A stretch of DNA of 64,000 nucleotides from Paramicrobacterium humi (GCF_900105715.1 NZ_FNRY01000001.1:1302001-1366000); one strand, 5' to 3'. Counted from the first letter of the stretch, positions 17,255 to 26,436 are shown. Notes: generated from the sequence alone by a model not told the origin. Made by a program: numbers and translations.

Positions 17255-18165
17255 CAGCTACCGCAGTCGTGTGGCTCGAGGCTGGTCCCGTTCGGGCTGG
17301 CATCGTGCCCCGCCTGGGCGGTCGCATTCTGTCGCTCACGTACGAGGGGCACGAGTACCTCTGGCGCAACCCCGACCTCGTCGGAGACGATCTGCGTCCG
17401 CTCGTGGATCCGGTCGCTCTGCCTCGCGACGCAGGCTTCGATCAATGGCAGAACTGGGGCGGCGACAAGACGTGGCCGGGCCCGCAGGGGTGGTCAGGTC
17501 CAGGCGAGTGGCCCGGGCCGCCCGATGCAGTGCTCGACGCCGGCACATACGAGGTTGCGGAACACGAACCGGGCAGGCGGGTCGTTCTGGAGAGTGGCTA
17601 CGACGAGCGCTCGGGACTGCGGATCTCGCGAGACATCGCCGTTGCTTCCGATGGTCTGGTGGTCACCTCGACCCTCACGAACTGCTCTCAGCACACGGTG
17701 CGGTGGGCGGCATGGGAAGTTATGCAGCTCGCATTCGACGAGGATGACGTGGACGACGCCAAGGCGGGTGTCTTCGTCGATGTCCATGACAATCGTGCGC
17801 CGCGCGTACTCTTCTCGCCTCTGGGGACGATGCGTGGGCATCAGGTCAACGATGAGACGATATGCGTCCCCTTCGCCGATGTCGTGGGAAAGCTGGGGTT
17901 CGAGAATGCGCGAGGCGACGTGCGATTCCGGCGGTCCGGCTTTCCCGAGATGTCGCTGCACTTCACGGTCGACGGCGGTGCCAACTATCCCGACGGCTGT
18001 CCGTTCCAGGTCTGGATGCAGACAGATGCTGACACGTCGCTGCCGGGGCTCGAGGGCCTCGACGCGACGGCGCGGCTTGTGGAACTCGAGCCGATGTCGG
18101 CGCTTATGAATATCGAGCCAGGGCGGAATGTCTTCCTGCAATGCGGTTGGACATTTGTAACCTAA
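17251..18165 (+). CDS. DUF4380 domain protein (mutarotase-like fold)
   Basis: 304 aa from GTG 17251 overlapping the DUF5107 stop. VPRLGGRILSLTYEGHEYLWRN is typical of the aldose-1-epimerase-like superfamily and specifically of DUF4380. QNWGGDKTWPGPQ and SMSLHF-type strands follow (here EMSLHFTVDGG). It is the last gene of the galactoside operon. Possible roles are anomer interconversion of the released sugar or binding/processing of the oligosaccharide; neither is shown. Length is normal and there is no signal peptide. Confidence 0.8.
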   Translation: MTATAVVWLEAGPVRAGIVPRLGGRILSLTYEGHEYLWRNPDLVGDDLRPLVDPVALPRDAGFDQWQNWGGDKTWPGPQGWSGPGEWPGPPDAVLDAGTYEVAEHEPGRRVVLESGYDERSGLRISRDIAVASDGLVVTSTLTNCSQHTVRWAAWEVMQLAFDEDDVDDAKAGVFVDVHDNRAPRVLFSPLGTMRGHQVNDETICVPFADVVGKLGFENARGDVRFRRSGFPEMSLHFTVDGGANYPDGCPFQVWMQTDADTSLPGLEGLDATARLVELEPMSALMNIEPGRNVFLQCGWTFVT

Positions 18166-18225
18166 CCGCTGGTGTTGCGGCTCGGAGCCGTCTTTCCGGT
18201 GTTTATGGCGCAGGTCGCAACTCAG

Positions 18226-18978
18226 CTAGCGAATGCCGACGTAGAAGCGGGAGGAGCCGCTTCGGTGAAGGGCCTGGTAGTACTCGAAGCGCGTCTCGGA
18301 ACTGTCCCACGCGATGGACTCGATCGCGAGTGCCGGTTCGCCCTTCGCGAGTTGGAGCAATTCCGCGTCTGATGCGCTCGGCATGACGGCCTGGATCCAC
18401 CGATCGGCGCCCGCGACCTCCGTGCCGTAGTGGCGCCGGATGTGATCGTAGAGCGACCGGTTCTCGAGGTTCGCCTTGGCGATGCCCGGGAAGAGCTCGA
18501 GGGGCAGCGTCGTCTCGACGAGAAGCCAGGGAGACCCGTCCACCGAGCGGAGTCGCTTCAACCGCGCCACGGGCGCACCGACCGAGATCTGCAGCGCCTC
18601 CGCCTCCCGCTCGTTCGCCTCGCCCTCGGACTGGCCGAGGACTTGCGTCGACGAATTACGCCCCGCCGCCGTGAGATCGGCGAGGGAACCGGCCGTCGAG
18701 CCGATGAAGCTGAGGTCCCGCCTGGGAGGCGACACGAACGAGCCCTTGGCGCGGATCTTGTAGATCAGGCCCCTTCGGACGAGCTCCGCCAGCGCCTCGC
18801 GCACGACGGTGCGGGACACGCCGTACATGTCGATGAGCTCCGCCTCCGACGGCAGCGCCTGGTCCGGTCGGAGCACGTCGTCAGCGATCGCGGTACGCAG
18901 CGCGTTCGACAGCTGAAGCCAGAGCGGCTGTTCGGTGTTGCGGTCCAGTCGGTACTCGCGCAACGACGTCGATGTCAT
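18226..18978 (-). CDS. GntR-family transcriptional regulator, HutC subfamily (UTRA domain)
   Basis: 250 aa from ATG 18978, preceded by an AGGGGG site; an upstream in-frame start at 19038 lies in the promoter region and is rejected. Residues about 10-80 form the winged helix (PLWLQLSNALRTAIADD, LPSEAELIDMYGVSRTVVREAL). The rest is a UTRA effector domain (LKRLRSVDGSPWLLVETTLP, RSLYDHIRRHYG, LAIESIAWDSSETRFEYYQALHR). It is divergent from the transporter/aldolase/kinase operon at 19186. A 20-bp palindrome lies exactly over that operon's predicted transcription start. Repression relieved by a phosphorylated sugar is the usual mode for this subfamily and is inferred here. Confidence 0.9.
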   Translation of the reverse strand: MTSTSLREYRLDRNTEQPLWLQLSNALRTAIADDVLRPDQALPSEAELIDMYGVSRTVVREALAELVRRGLIYKIRAKGSFVSPPRRDLSFIGSTAGSLADLTAAGRNSSTQVLGQSEGEANEREAEALQISVGAPVARLKRLRSVDGSPWLLVETTLPLELFPGIAKANLENRSLYDHIRRHYGTEVAGADRWIQAVMPSASDAELLQLAKGEPALAIESIAWDSSETRFEYYQALHRSGSSRFYVGIR

Positions 18979-19014
18979 CGGTCCCCCTAGAGATTGGTTC
19001 GAGGTTACCGAAGG

Positions 19015-19043
19015 TTGACATCGGCGCCCTGCATCCATATATT
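19015..19043 (+). promoter_or_regulatory. Near-consensus sigma-70-type promoter of the LsrF/GlpD/FGGY operon
   Basis: -35 TTGACA (19015-19020), spacer 17 bp, -10 TATATT (19038-19043). This is the strongest promoter match in the window. Start of transcription is expected near 19050, giving a leader of about 136 nt before ATG 19186; no known riboswitch was recognised in the leader. Confidence 0.7.
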
Positions 19044-19047
19044 CCTA

Positions 19048-19067
19048 TCATGACTAACTAGTCATGA
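19048..19067. promoter_or_regulatory. HutC/GntR operator palindrome
   Basis: TCATGACTAACTAGTCATGA: 9-bp arms (19048-19056, 19059-19067) around a 2-bp centre. It covers the predicted +1 of the promoter at 19015-19043 and lies 70 bp from the divergent regulator's start. Size and symmetry suit a GntR-HutC dimer, giving strong repression of the operon. Confidence 0.65.
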
Positions 19068-19185
19068 CGAGTTGGACATTACAATTCCGAACCGTCGCCC
19101 TTGCGGCTGGTGACTGCACCCTGGCACCGCGTCGCATGGTCCTCCACACATTCCTCGCAGAGACGCGACCCCTAGGAGTAAAACG

Positions 19186-20265
19186 ATGTCGTTTAAGAAG
19201 ACTTGGCGCTTGGGCGCCGCAACCCTGGCGCTCAGCGCCCTGGCACTCACGGGCTGTTCCGCGAGCGCCTCATCATCCGACAAGGCGGACTCGGCCGGCG
19301 GCGAGGGCATCTCGATCGCGCTCAGCAACGGATTCGTCAACGGCTGGCGCCTCACGCTCATCAACAAGTTCGAGGCCGAGGCCAAGAAGCTGCAGAAGGA
19401 CGGCATCGTCAAGGAGTTCTCGTCGGTCAACGCACCGGGCGAGAACAGCGCGACCGAGCAGGCCTCCCAGATCCGCAGCCTCATGATCCAGGATCCCGAC
19501 GTGCTCGTCGTCATCCCGGCATCCTCGACTGCCCTCGTTCCCGCCGTCGAGGAAGCGTGCGACGCGGGCATCACCGTCGTCGTGCTCGACGCCGACATGG
19601 ACGCGCCGTGCGCCACGATCGTGCGCAATGACTACGGCATGTGGGGCGAGGTCTCCCTGCAGCCCGCGCTCGACGCCATCGACGGCAAGGGCAACATCGT
19701 GCTCAACCGCGGTGTCATCGGCTCGCAGCCGGAAGAGGAGTTCTACGCCCGCCAGAAGGAGATCCTGAAGGACTACCCGGACGTCAAGATCGCCGCTGAG
19801 ATCAACGGCTTCTGCGACAGCAGCACGGCGCAGAAGGAGATCACGGGCATCCTCGGATCGCTACCCGAGATCGCCGCGGTTCCCGGGTGCATCGGCGGCA
19901 TGGGCATCGTCCAGGCCTTCGAGTCCGCCGGGCGTGACCTGCCGGCCGTCGTCTTCGACACCGACGGCAAGTCGCTGAAGTTCTGGAAGGACGAGGGCAT
20001 CGACAACGGCTCGTTCTCGGCGCTCACCGACCCGGGTCAGGGCGTCGCCGCGATCTACGTCGCGCTCGCGAAGCTCGCGGGCAAGGACGTTCCGCAGGAG
20101 ATCATCCTGCCGCTCGTGCAGATCGACAAGGCCGACCTCGACTACTGGGTCGAGCAGCTCAGCGCCGACGAGTACGCCGCGTACCCGTGGGACGAGGCGA
20201 GCATCTCCGCCGCGATCGACGCGATCAACGCCGGCGAAGACGCGGTCGCTCCCGCGATCAAGTAA
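19186..20265 (+). CDS. Sugar ABC transporter substrate-binding lipoprotein (RbsB-like)
   Basis: 359 aa with an AGGAG site before ATG 19186. Signal peptide with lipobox LALTGC. The mature part is a periplasmic-binding-protein 4 (ribose/galactose type) fold: ISIALSNGFVNGWRLTLINK, QIRSLMIQDPDVLVVIP, CDAGITVVVLDADMD, NGFCDSSTAQKEIT and the hinge AVVFDTDGKS. It heads the operon with an RbsA-type ATPase and two RbsC-type permeases. Sequence differs clearly from LsrB, so cargo is not assumed to be AI-2 despite the LsrF-like enzyme downstream. Context suggests a polyol or short sugar. Confidence 0.9.
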   Translation: MSFKKTWRLGAATLALSALALTGCSASASSSDKADSAGGEGISIALSNGFVNGWRLTLINKFEAEAKKLQKDGIVKEFSSVNAPGENSATEQASQIRSLMIQDPDVLVVIPASSTALVPAVEEACDAGITVVVLDADMDAPCATIVRNDYGMWGEVSLQPALDAIDGKGNIVLNRGVIGSQPEEEFYARQKEILKDYPDVKIAAEINGFCDSSTAQKEITGILGSLPEIAAVPGCIGGMGIVQAFESAGRDLPAVVFDTDGKSLKFWKDEGIDNGSFSALTDPGQGVAAIYVALAKLAGKDVPQEIILPLVQIDKADLDYWVEQLSADEYAAYPWDEASISAAIDAINAGEDAVAPAIK

Positions 20266-20301
20266 CGCACAGCCAGTGACCGACGAGTTCAGGACAACAA
20301 C

Positions 20302-21819
20302 ATGACGATGGACGCACTTGCGCACGACATCGACGGCGTCGCGCCCGCGACGAAGCCGATGATCGCAGCATCCGGTCTCGTGAAGAGATACGGCAGCACT
20401 CAGGCGCTGAGCGGTGTCGACCTCACGATCGCCCGTGGCGAGATCCTCGGACTCGTCGGTCACAACGGCGCAGGAAAGAGCACACTCACGCGGATGCTGG
20501 CCGGCATCGAGCGCCCGGACTCCGGGAGCATCGCGGTCGCGGGGAACGACGTCACGGGCGCGTTCTCCGCGGCGGCGGCCGAGAAGGCCGGCATCCGCAT
20601 GATCTACCAGGAACTCGCCCTGTGCGGGGACCTGTCGGCGGTCGAGAACGCGTACCTCTCCGACCGGCGCTCGACGAACCCGTTCACCTGGCGAGGGCAG
20701 TCGGAGAAGCGGCTGCGCGCAGCCCTCGACGAGGTGTTCCCCGGCCACGGCATCACGGTCATCAAGCGCGCCGAAGAGCTGCCGATGGCGAAGCGCCAGA
20801 TGGTGGAGATCGCACGCGCCCTGTGCACCGACAACCTGTCGCTGCTCATCCTCGACGAGCCCACCGAGTCGCTCGACGGCGAAGCCGCGGCGCAGCTCTA
20901 CCGGCAGGTGCGCGCCCTCGCCGATCGCGGCGTGAGCGCCCTGCTCATCTCGCACCGCATGCAGGAGGTGATCGCGCACAGCGACCGCATCCTCGTGATG
21001 AAGGACGGCCGCGTCGCCGACACCGTCGAGGCGCGCGAGGCGACGGAAGACGACCTGCTCGTGAAGATGGGCGGTGCGGTGAAGGCGGACACCGCGACGC
21101 TTCGCCGGGTTCCCGAGACGGCGGATGCCGAGGCCTCGGGAAGCGGCGACCGCGTCGTCGCCCTCGCGGGTGGCGTGGGCGCGTCGCTCGAGGCGCGCCG
21201 GGGAGAGATCATCGGCCTGGCCGGCCTCGCAGGCCAGGGCCAGGAGGAAGTGCTCGAACGGCTGTGGAACCGGGGCCTGTTCGACAGCGGTGTCACGGTG
21301 CCGCGGGCGCGTGCCTACGTTCCGGGGGATCGTCAGGTCTCCGGCATCCTGCCCCTGTGGAGCGTCGCGGAGAACCTCACGATCGCCGCGGGGAAGGCCG
21401 TCAGCCGCTTCGGCGTCATCAGCGGTCGGCGCAAGCGGAAGCTCGCGGCGCACTGGGTCGACATCCTGCGCGTGCGCGGCGGCGCCGGCGCCCCCATCAC
21501 CTCGCTCAGCGGCGGCAACCAGCAGAAGGTTCTCATCGCGCGCGCCTTCGCCTCTGACAGCGATGTCGTGCTGCTCGACGACCCGTTCCGCGGCGTCGAC
21601 GTCGCGACGAAGAACGAACTCTATGCGCTCATGAAGGCGGAGGCCGCTCAGGGCCGCTGCATCATCTGGTACTCGACCGAGAACAAGGAGATGGCGCACT
21701 GCGACCGCGTGTACGTCTTCCGTGCGGGGCGCATCGTCGCGACGCTGCGCGAGGACGAGATCTCGGAGGAGAGCATCATCGCCAGTTCGTTCGATGAGAT
21801 TTCAGGACACGACAAATGA
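20302..21819 (+). CDS. Sugar ABC transporter ATP-binding protein, two nucleotide-binding domains
   Basis: 505 aa. The first domain has Walker A GHNGAGKST, a signature-like LPMAKRQMVEIARAL and Walker B LLILDEPTESLD. The second keeps the signature LSGGNQQKVLIARAFA but has a degenerate Walker A (GLAGLAGQGQEEV), as usual in RbsA/MglA proteins. Its Walker B ends LLDDP instead of the common LDEP, so its catalytic Glu is replaced by Asp. Only the first site is likely fully hydrolytic. It overlaps the first permease by ATGA. Confidence 0.92.
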   Translation: MTMDALAHDIDGVAPATKPMIAASGLVKRYGSTQALSGVDLTIARGEILGLVGHNGAGKSTLTRMLAGIERPDSGSIAVAGNDVTGAFSAAAAEKAGIRMIYQELALCGDLSAVENAYLSDRRSTNPFTWRGQSEKRLRAALDEVFPGHGITVIKRAEELPMAKRQMVEIARALCTDNLSLLILDEPTESLDGEAAAQLYRQVRALADRGVSALLISHRMQEVIAHSDRILVMKDGRVADTVEAREATEDDLLVKMGGAVKADTATLRRVPETADAEASGSGDRVVALAGGVGASLEARRGEIIGLAGLAGQGQEEVLERLWNRGLFDSGVTVPRARAYVPGDRQVSGILPLWSVAENLTIAAGKAVSRFGVISGRRKRKLAAHWVDILRVRGGAGAPITSLSGGNQQKVLIARAFASDSDVVLLDDPFRGVDVATKNELYALMKAEAAQGRCIIWYSTENKEMAHCDRVYVFRAGRIVATLREDEISEESIIASSFDEISGHDK

Positions 21820-22793
21820 CTAACCAACTGACCCTCGATCGGACCGGTTTCGGCACGCGCGCCCGTGTCACCGCGATGCACGGTTCGCCCGCGCTGCTCG
21901 CGCTCGTCGCGCTCGCCGTCATCTTCGGCCTCGCGATCGCACTGCAGCCTGCGATCCTCAGCGTCAACGGCCTCACGCTCATGCTCATGTCGGCCGTTCC
22001 CCTCGTCTTCGCCGCGCAGGCGCAGATGCTCGTCATGTCGGTCGGCGACATCGACCTCGGGATCGGCAACCTCGTCGGCCTCGTCACGGTGATCGCCGCG
22101 ACGACGCTGCGCACGTCGCCGCTCATCGGGCTGCTCCTGCTCGCCGGCGTCATCGTCGCGTACGCCCTCACCGCCCTGCTCGTGCAGAAGCGCGGCGTGC
22201 CGTCGATCATCGTGACCCTCGGTCTGTCGTTCGTGTGGCTCGGGCTCGGCCTGCAGCTGCTGCCGACCCCCGGCGGCCAGACGCCCGACTGGCTCACGAT
22301 GGTGGGACGCTGGCGTCCCGACTGGATTCCCGCACCCCTCGTGTACATCGCCGTCGCGTGCGTCATCGGCTGGTACCTGAGCCGCTACAGCCGCTTCGGA
22401 GCCCGCATGCGTGCCCTCGGCAGCAGCCCAGCGACGCTCCGCAAGCTCGGCTGGTCGCTGACCATGACACGCGTTGGCGCCTACGTGCTCGCCGCGATCC
22501 TCATCGTCGTGTCGGGTCTTCTGCTCGCGTCGCAGACCCGCTCGGGCGACATCAACTCCGCGGGAAGCTACACGCTCATGACGATCGCCGCGGTGATCCT
22601 CGGCGGCGGCAACTTCTCAGGCGGCCGGGCGCTGCCGATCGGAACCGCCCTCGGCGCGGTCACGCTCGGCCTCATCACCGTGCTGCTGAGCTTCATCAAC
22701 CTTCCGTCGACCGTGCAGTCCGCCGCGCAGGGCCTCGTCGTCCTCGCCGTGCTCGCTGGCCGCGTCATCACCGAACGGATCACTCGCTCATGA
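21816..22793 (+). CDS. Sugar ABC transporter permease (RbsC-type), first of two
   Basis: 325 aa, hydrophobic throughout with about 8-10 membrane spans. It has the family segment SVGDIDLGIGNLVGLVTV and later GDINSAGSYTLMTIAAVILGG and GGRALPIGTALGAV, typical of branched-chain/RbsC (BPD_transp_2) permeases. Starts inside the ATPase stop and ends inside the next permease start (ATGA both times), so all are co-translated. Pairs with the 22790 permease as a heterodimeric channel. Confidence 0.92.
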   Translation: MTNQLTLDRTGFGTRARVTAMHGSPALLALVALAVIFGLAIALQPAILSVNGLTLMLMSAVPLVFAAQAQMLVMSVGDIDLGIGNLVGLVTVIAATTLRTSPLIGLLLLAGVIVAYALTALLVQKRGVPSIIVTLGLSFVWLGLGLQLLPTPGGQTPDWLTMVGRWRPDWIPAPLVYIAVACVIGWYLSRYSRFGARMRALGSSPATLRKLGWSLTMTRVGAYVLAAILIVVSGLLLASQTRSGDINSAGSYTLMTIAAVILGGGNFSGGRALPIGTALGAVTLGLITVLLSFINLPSTVQSAAQGLVVLAVLAGRVITERITRS

Positions 22794-23827
22794 CAACCGC
22801 AACCTCCGCTCCCTCGGTCGCAACCCGTCGATTCCCGATCACGTGGCCCGCGTGGGGCTGGGCAACCATCGGCGTCGTCGCCGTCTGGCTGTGCATCATG
22901 TCGGTCAGCTCCGGCTCCGCCTGGTCCCCGCTCTCGCAGGCGCTGAGCCTCGCGCCGTACCTCGTGCTCGTCTCGCTCGGCCAGATGCTCGTGATCACGC
23001 TCGGACCCGGCAACATCGACGTGTCGGTCGGCACCGTGATCTCCATGGCCGCGTACGTCTCGGTCTCCGTCGGCAGCTCGGCAGGAGCGCTCGCCGGTGT
23101 CATCGCAGCGATCCTCGCGGGCGCGGCCGCTGCGGTCCTGAGTGTGCTCGCGATCCTCGTGCTGCGGGTGCCGCCGATCATCGCGACCCTCGCGACGAGC
23201 CTTGTCGTCACCTCGCTCGTGCTCATCCTCGCCGACGCCAACCGCGGCGGCGCCGACGCCTCGCTCCGCGCCTTCGTCACCTCGCGCGTCCTCGGCATCC
23301 CGAGCATCGCGTGGCTCGCCCTCGTCGTGACGCTCATCGTCGCGTTCGTGCTCAAGCGCACGACGTTCGGCCGTTCCGTCGCCGCGATCGGCCAGAGCGC
23401 GAAGGCGGCGGCGAAGGCGGGACTGCGTGTGCGCACCGTCACGGCCGTGACTTACCTGCTGAGCGGCACCTTCGCCGGCCTCACCGGGGGAGTGCTCTCG
23501 GCCTACATCTCGCCGAGCACCGTGCTCGGCACCTCCTACATGCTCGACTCGATCGCGGTCGTCGTGATCGGCGGCACCCTCATCGCCGGCGGACGCCCCG
23601 TCGTGACCGGCGTGTGGGCGGGAGCCTTGTTCTTCGTCATGCTCTCGAGCCTGCTGAACCTCGTCGGCTGGAGCGTGGGCGAGCAGAACATCCTCAAGGG
23701 GCTGCTGGTCGTGCTCGTCGTCGTGGTCTCGAGCGGCGCGACCGGAACCGGAAAGACCACTCTGCGCAGACTGCGCGAGATGTACACACCCACAAAGAAA
23801 GAGAAAGTAGGCGACCTCGATGGCTGA
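22790..23827 (+). CDS. Sugar ABC transporter permease (RbsC-type), second of two
   Basis: 345 aa from ATG 22790, overlapping the first permease by ATGA. About 9-10 spans. [25 protein letters not shown] is the conserved loop of the family, followed by [23 protein letters not shown]. The hydrophilic tail ([17 protein letters not shown]) overlaps the start of the LsrF-like gene by 8 bp, which couples import with metabolism. Confidence 0.92.
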   Translation: MTTATSAPSVATRRFPITWPAWGWATIGVVAVWLCIMSVSSGSAWSPLSQALSLAPYLVLVSLGQMLVITLGPGNIDVSVGTVISMAAYVSVSVGSSAGALAGVIAAILAGAAAAVLSVLAILVLRVPPIIATLATSLVVTSLVLILADANRGGADASLRAFVTSRVLGIPSIAWLALVVTLIVAFVLKRTTFGRSVAAIGQSAKAAAKAGLRVRTVTAVTYLLSGTFAGLTGGVLSAYISPSTVLGTSYMLDSIAVVVIGGTLIAGGRPVVTGVWAGALFFVMLSSLLNLVGWSVGEQNILKGLLVVLVVVVSSGATGTGKTTLRRLREMYTPTKKEKVGDLDG

Positions 23828-24716
23828 TCTCGACGATCTCCGTGACGGAACTGACTTCACCGGCGGTGAGACCGTGCGCTCCGACTTCCCGCTCAAGGGG
23901 CTCGCGGGCCAGGACTGGGGCATGCGGGCGCGTCTCTCGCGCATCTTCAACCCCGCCGACGGCAAGACCGTGATGCTCGCGTTCGACCACGGCTACTTCC
24001 AGGGCCCGACGTCGGGACTCGAGCGGCTCGACCGCTCCATCGTCCCCCTCGTGCCGCAGGCCGACGCCCTCATGTGCACGCGCGGCGCGCTGCGCACGAC
24101 GATCCCCGCGACGAACGGCAAGGGCATCGTGCTGCGCGCGAGCGGCGGACCGTCCGTCCTCAAGGAGCTCTCCGACGAGGAGATCACCGTCGGCATCGAC
24201 GACGCCGTGCGCCTCGATGCGGCCGCGCTCGCCATCCAGGTCTTCATCGGCGGCGAGCACGAGACCAAGTCGATCAAGAACATGTCGACGCTCGTCGACC
24301 AGGGCCAGTCGGCCGGCATCCCGGTGCTCGGCGTGACAGCGGTCGGGAAGGACATGGTGCGCGACGCACGCTACTTCCGCCTCGCCACCCGCATCCCGGC
24401 GGAGCTCGGTGCGAGCTTCATCAAGACGTACTACGTCGAGAAGGACTTCGAGACGATCACGTCCGCGTGCCCCGTGCCGATCATCATCGCCGGCGGGAAG
24501 AAGGTCGCCGAGAAGGAGGCGCTGACCGTCGCCTACCGCGCGATCGACCAGGGCGCCGCCGGCGTCGACATGGGCCGAAACGTCTTCCAGTCGGAGCACC
24601 CCGCCGCGATGCTCGCCGCCGTGCGCGGCGTCGTCCACGACGGCCTCACACCCGACGAGGCGTTCGAGCTCTTCGAGCAGCTCTCGCACGCCGCGCTCGC
24701 GCCGGTCTCGCTCTGA
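23820..24716 (+). CDS. LsrF/DhnA-type class I aldolase or thiolase
   Basis: 298 aa. Matches the DeoC/LacD-type class I family and in particular the LsrF branch (3-hydroxy-5-phosphonooxypentane-2,4-dione thiolase in AI-2 breakdown). It has [43 protein letters not shown], the Schiff-base strand SFIKTYYVE (Lys about 202) and PIIIAGGKK, then [13 protein letters not shown]. The operon contains no LsrB, LsrK or LsrG; it has a GlpD-type dehydrogenase, an FGGY kinase and a class II aldolase/SDR instead. The enzyme probably cleaves or transfers a ketose-phosphate made by those enzymes. Calling it an AI-2 enzyme would go beyond the evidence. Confidence 0.82.
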   Translation: MADLDDLRDGTDFTGGETVRSDFPLKGLAGQDWGMRARLSRIFNPADGKTVMLAFDHGYFQGPTSGLERLDRSIVPLVPQADALMCTRGALRTTIPATNGKGIVLRASGGPSVLKELSDEEITVGIDDAVRLDAAALAIQVFIGGEHETKSIKNMSTLVDQGQSAGIPVLGVTAVGKDMVRDARYFRLATRIPAELGASFIKTYYVEKDFETITSACPVPIIIAGGKKVAEKEALTVAYRAIDQGAAGVDMGRNVFQSEHPAAMLAAVRGVVHDGLTPDEAFELFEQLSHAALAPVSL

Positions 24717-24721
24717 AAGCC

Positions 24722-24756
24722 GTGCTGTGGGCCCGTCCCCCTCGGGCCCACAGCAC
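24722..24756 (+). terminator. Strong intra-operon hairpin (attenuator or RNA-processing element)
   Basis: Perfect 14-bp inverted repeat GTGCTGTGGGCCCG (24722-24735) and CGGGCCCACAGCAC (24743-24756) with a 7-nt pyrimidine loop. It lies between the LsrF-like and GlpD-like genes. No U-run follows, and the ribosome site of the next gene (AAGGA, 24766-24770) is only 10 nt downstream. Partial termination or a stable mRNA end are both possible. Confidence 0.6.
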
Positions 24757-24776
24757 TCTGATCTCAAGGAATAGCT

Positions 24777-26417
24777 ATGCCCAAACTGTCGACCTATCAG
24801 CCGGAAGTCGGTCCGACCGACGTCGCCATCATCGGTGCGGGCATCAACGGTCTCGCGGTCGCCCGTGAAGCCGCCTCGCGGGGGCTGTCGGTCGTGCTGA
24901 TCGACCAAGACGACATCGGCGCCCGCACCTCCGCGATCTCCACGCGACTCATCCACGGCGGACTCAAGTACCTCGAGCGTATGGAGCTGAACCTCGTCTT
25001 CGAGTCCATCCGCGAGCGCAACATCCTGCTCAAGCACGCTCCGCACCTCGTGCACCCGTACCCCATGCTCATTCCGTTCTCGAAGGCGCAGAGCAGACCC
25101 GGGTGGATGCTGTCATGCGGGCTCCTGCTGCACGACGTGCTCTCGATCGGCAAGAAGCTGCCGTTCAACCGCATCGTCTTCGGCAAGCGCCTCAAGGAGG
25201 GCTGGCCCTCGCTCGTGGAAGGCGGGCTCAAGTGGGGCGGCCTGTTCCAGGACGCCAACGTTCCGCTCACCGAGCGGCTCACGATCGAACTCGCCCGCGA
25301 CGCCCACGAACGCGGCGCCGTCGTGCTCACGCACGCACGCGTCGAGGGACTCGTCCGCGGCGGCGGTCGCATCACGGGCGTGCGCTACCGTGACCGCGTC
25401 GACCGCGAGCTCAAGACCGTGCACGCGAAGGTCGTGATCAACGCCGCGGGCCCGTGGGTCGACAGCGTGCTCGATCTCGCCGGCGCGCACGACCGGCAGA
25501 TCGGCCCGACCAAGGGAAGCCACTGCGTCGTCGACGCGTTCCCCGGCGCGCCCGACACGTGCATCTTCTTCGAGTCGCCCCACGACGCGCGCCCCATGTT
25601 CGTACTCCCGTGGCAGGGCCGCTTCATGATCGGCACGACCGATCTGCCGTACGACGGCAGCCTCGACGAGATCACGATCGACGCCGACGAGACCGACTAT
25701 CTGCTGAGCGCCGTGAACCAGCTCATCCCGCGCGCGAAGCTCACCGCGGACGACGTGCTCTGGTCGTACTCGGGCGTGCGCCCGCTGCCGTACGTGGGGG
25801 AGCTCGACGATCCGTCAAAGGTGACCCGCGACCACCAGATCATCAGCCACGACGGCTCCGACTCCGGTCTTGTGACGATCATCGGCGGGAAGCTCACGAC
25901 GCACCGCGCCCTCGGCGAGCAGGTCGCCGACCAGCTGCAGAAGACGCTCGGCCAGCGCGTGACCCGCTCCGTGACGCGCAGCGCGGACCTCCCCGGCGCT
26001 CCCGACAAACCGCTCGCCAAGTACCGAGAGTGGTTCGTCGCGCAGTCGGCACTGCCGGAGGACGTGGCGGGGAGACTCGTCGACACGTACGGCTCGGCGG
26101 CATCCGACATCGCCGCAATCGTGGAAGGCGACCCCGAACTGGCCCGCGTCATCGATGAGGACTCCGGCGCGATCGCGGCCGAAGTGCTGTACGCCCGGCG
26201 CGAAGAGGGCGCGCACACGCTCGAGGACATCGTGCTGCGCCGAACCCTCATCGGAATCAACAAGGATGTAGGTATCAGCGCTGCTCCCCGGGTCGCCGAC
26301 GTGCTCGTCGACGCCGGTGAGTGGACGCGCGCCGAGGCTGACGAGCAGCTCGAGCGCTACGGCGAGGCCGTGCGCCGATTCGCACCGCGCGTTCTCGCGG
26401 CGGGCGAAGCGGCGTGA
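24777..26417 (+). CDS. FAD-dependent glycerol-3-phosphate dehydrogenase family protein (GlpD/EryB-like)
   Basis: 546 aa. N-terminal FAD motif AIIGAGINGLAVAREAASRG, then the GlpD signature TSAISTRLIHGGLKYLE, PYPMLIPFSK, a middle HCVVDAFPG segment, FMIGTTDLPYDG and the late LWSYSGVRPLP and GGKLTTHRALGEQ. A C-terminal helical DAO_C-type domain follows. In GlpD and in erythritol-phosphate dehydrogenase EryB this fold oxidises a polyol-phosphate to a ketose-phosphate, passing electrons to quinone at the membrane. The next gene is an FGGY kinase, which could make the phosphate substrate. It is therefore more likely a catabolic polyol-phosphate dehydrogenase than the housekeeping GlpD. Confidence 0.87.
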   Translation: MPKLSTYQPEVGPTDVAIIGAGINGLAVAREAASRGLSVVLIDQDDIGARTSAISTRLIHGGLKYLERMELNLVFESIRERNILLKHAPHLVHPYPMLIPFSKAQSRPGWMLSCGLLLHDVLSIGKKLPFNRIVFGKRLKEGWPSLVEGGLKWGGLFQDANVPLTERLTIELARDAHERGAVVLTHARVEGLVRGGGRITGVRYRDRVDRELKTVHAKVVINAAGPWVDSVLDLAGAHDRQIGPTKGSHCVVDAFPGAPDTCIFFESPHDARPMFVLPWQGRFMIGTTDLPYDGSLDEITIDADETDYLLSAVNQLIPRAKLTADDVLWSYSGVRPLPYVGELDDPSKVTRDHQIISHDGSDSGLVTIIGGKLTTHRALGEQVADQLQKTLGQRVTRSVTRSADLPGAPDKPLAKYREWFVAQSALPEDVAGRLVDTYGSAASDIAAIVEGDPELARVIDEDSGAIAAEVLYARREEGAHTLEDIVLRRTLIGINKDVGISAAPRVADVLVDAGEWTRAEADEQLERYGEAVRRFAPRVLAAGEAA

Positions 26418-26436
26418 CGAGTTAGAGGGAAATGAA

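Noticed and set aside
19068-19185. Riboswitch in the leader of the binding-protein gene
   Set aside because: No known aptamer pattern and no clear terminator/antiterminator pair was found by eye; only a long leader can be stated.
19861-21699. 612-aa open frame on the minus strand opposite the ABC transporter genes
   Set aside because: Arg/Asp/His-rich composition typical of an antisense shadow in high-GC DNA; the plus strand holds clear, coupled transporter genes.
23820-24716. AI-2 (autoinducer) uptake and breakdown locus, because of the LsrF-like gene
   Set aside because: Binding protein is not LsrB-like, there is no LsrG or LsrR, and the operon has GlpD-type and aldolase/SDR enzymes foreign to AI-2 breakdown.
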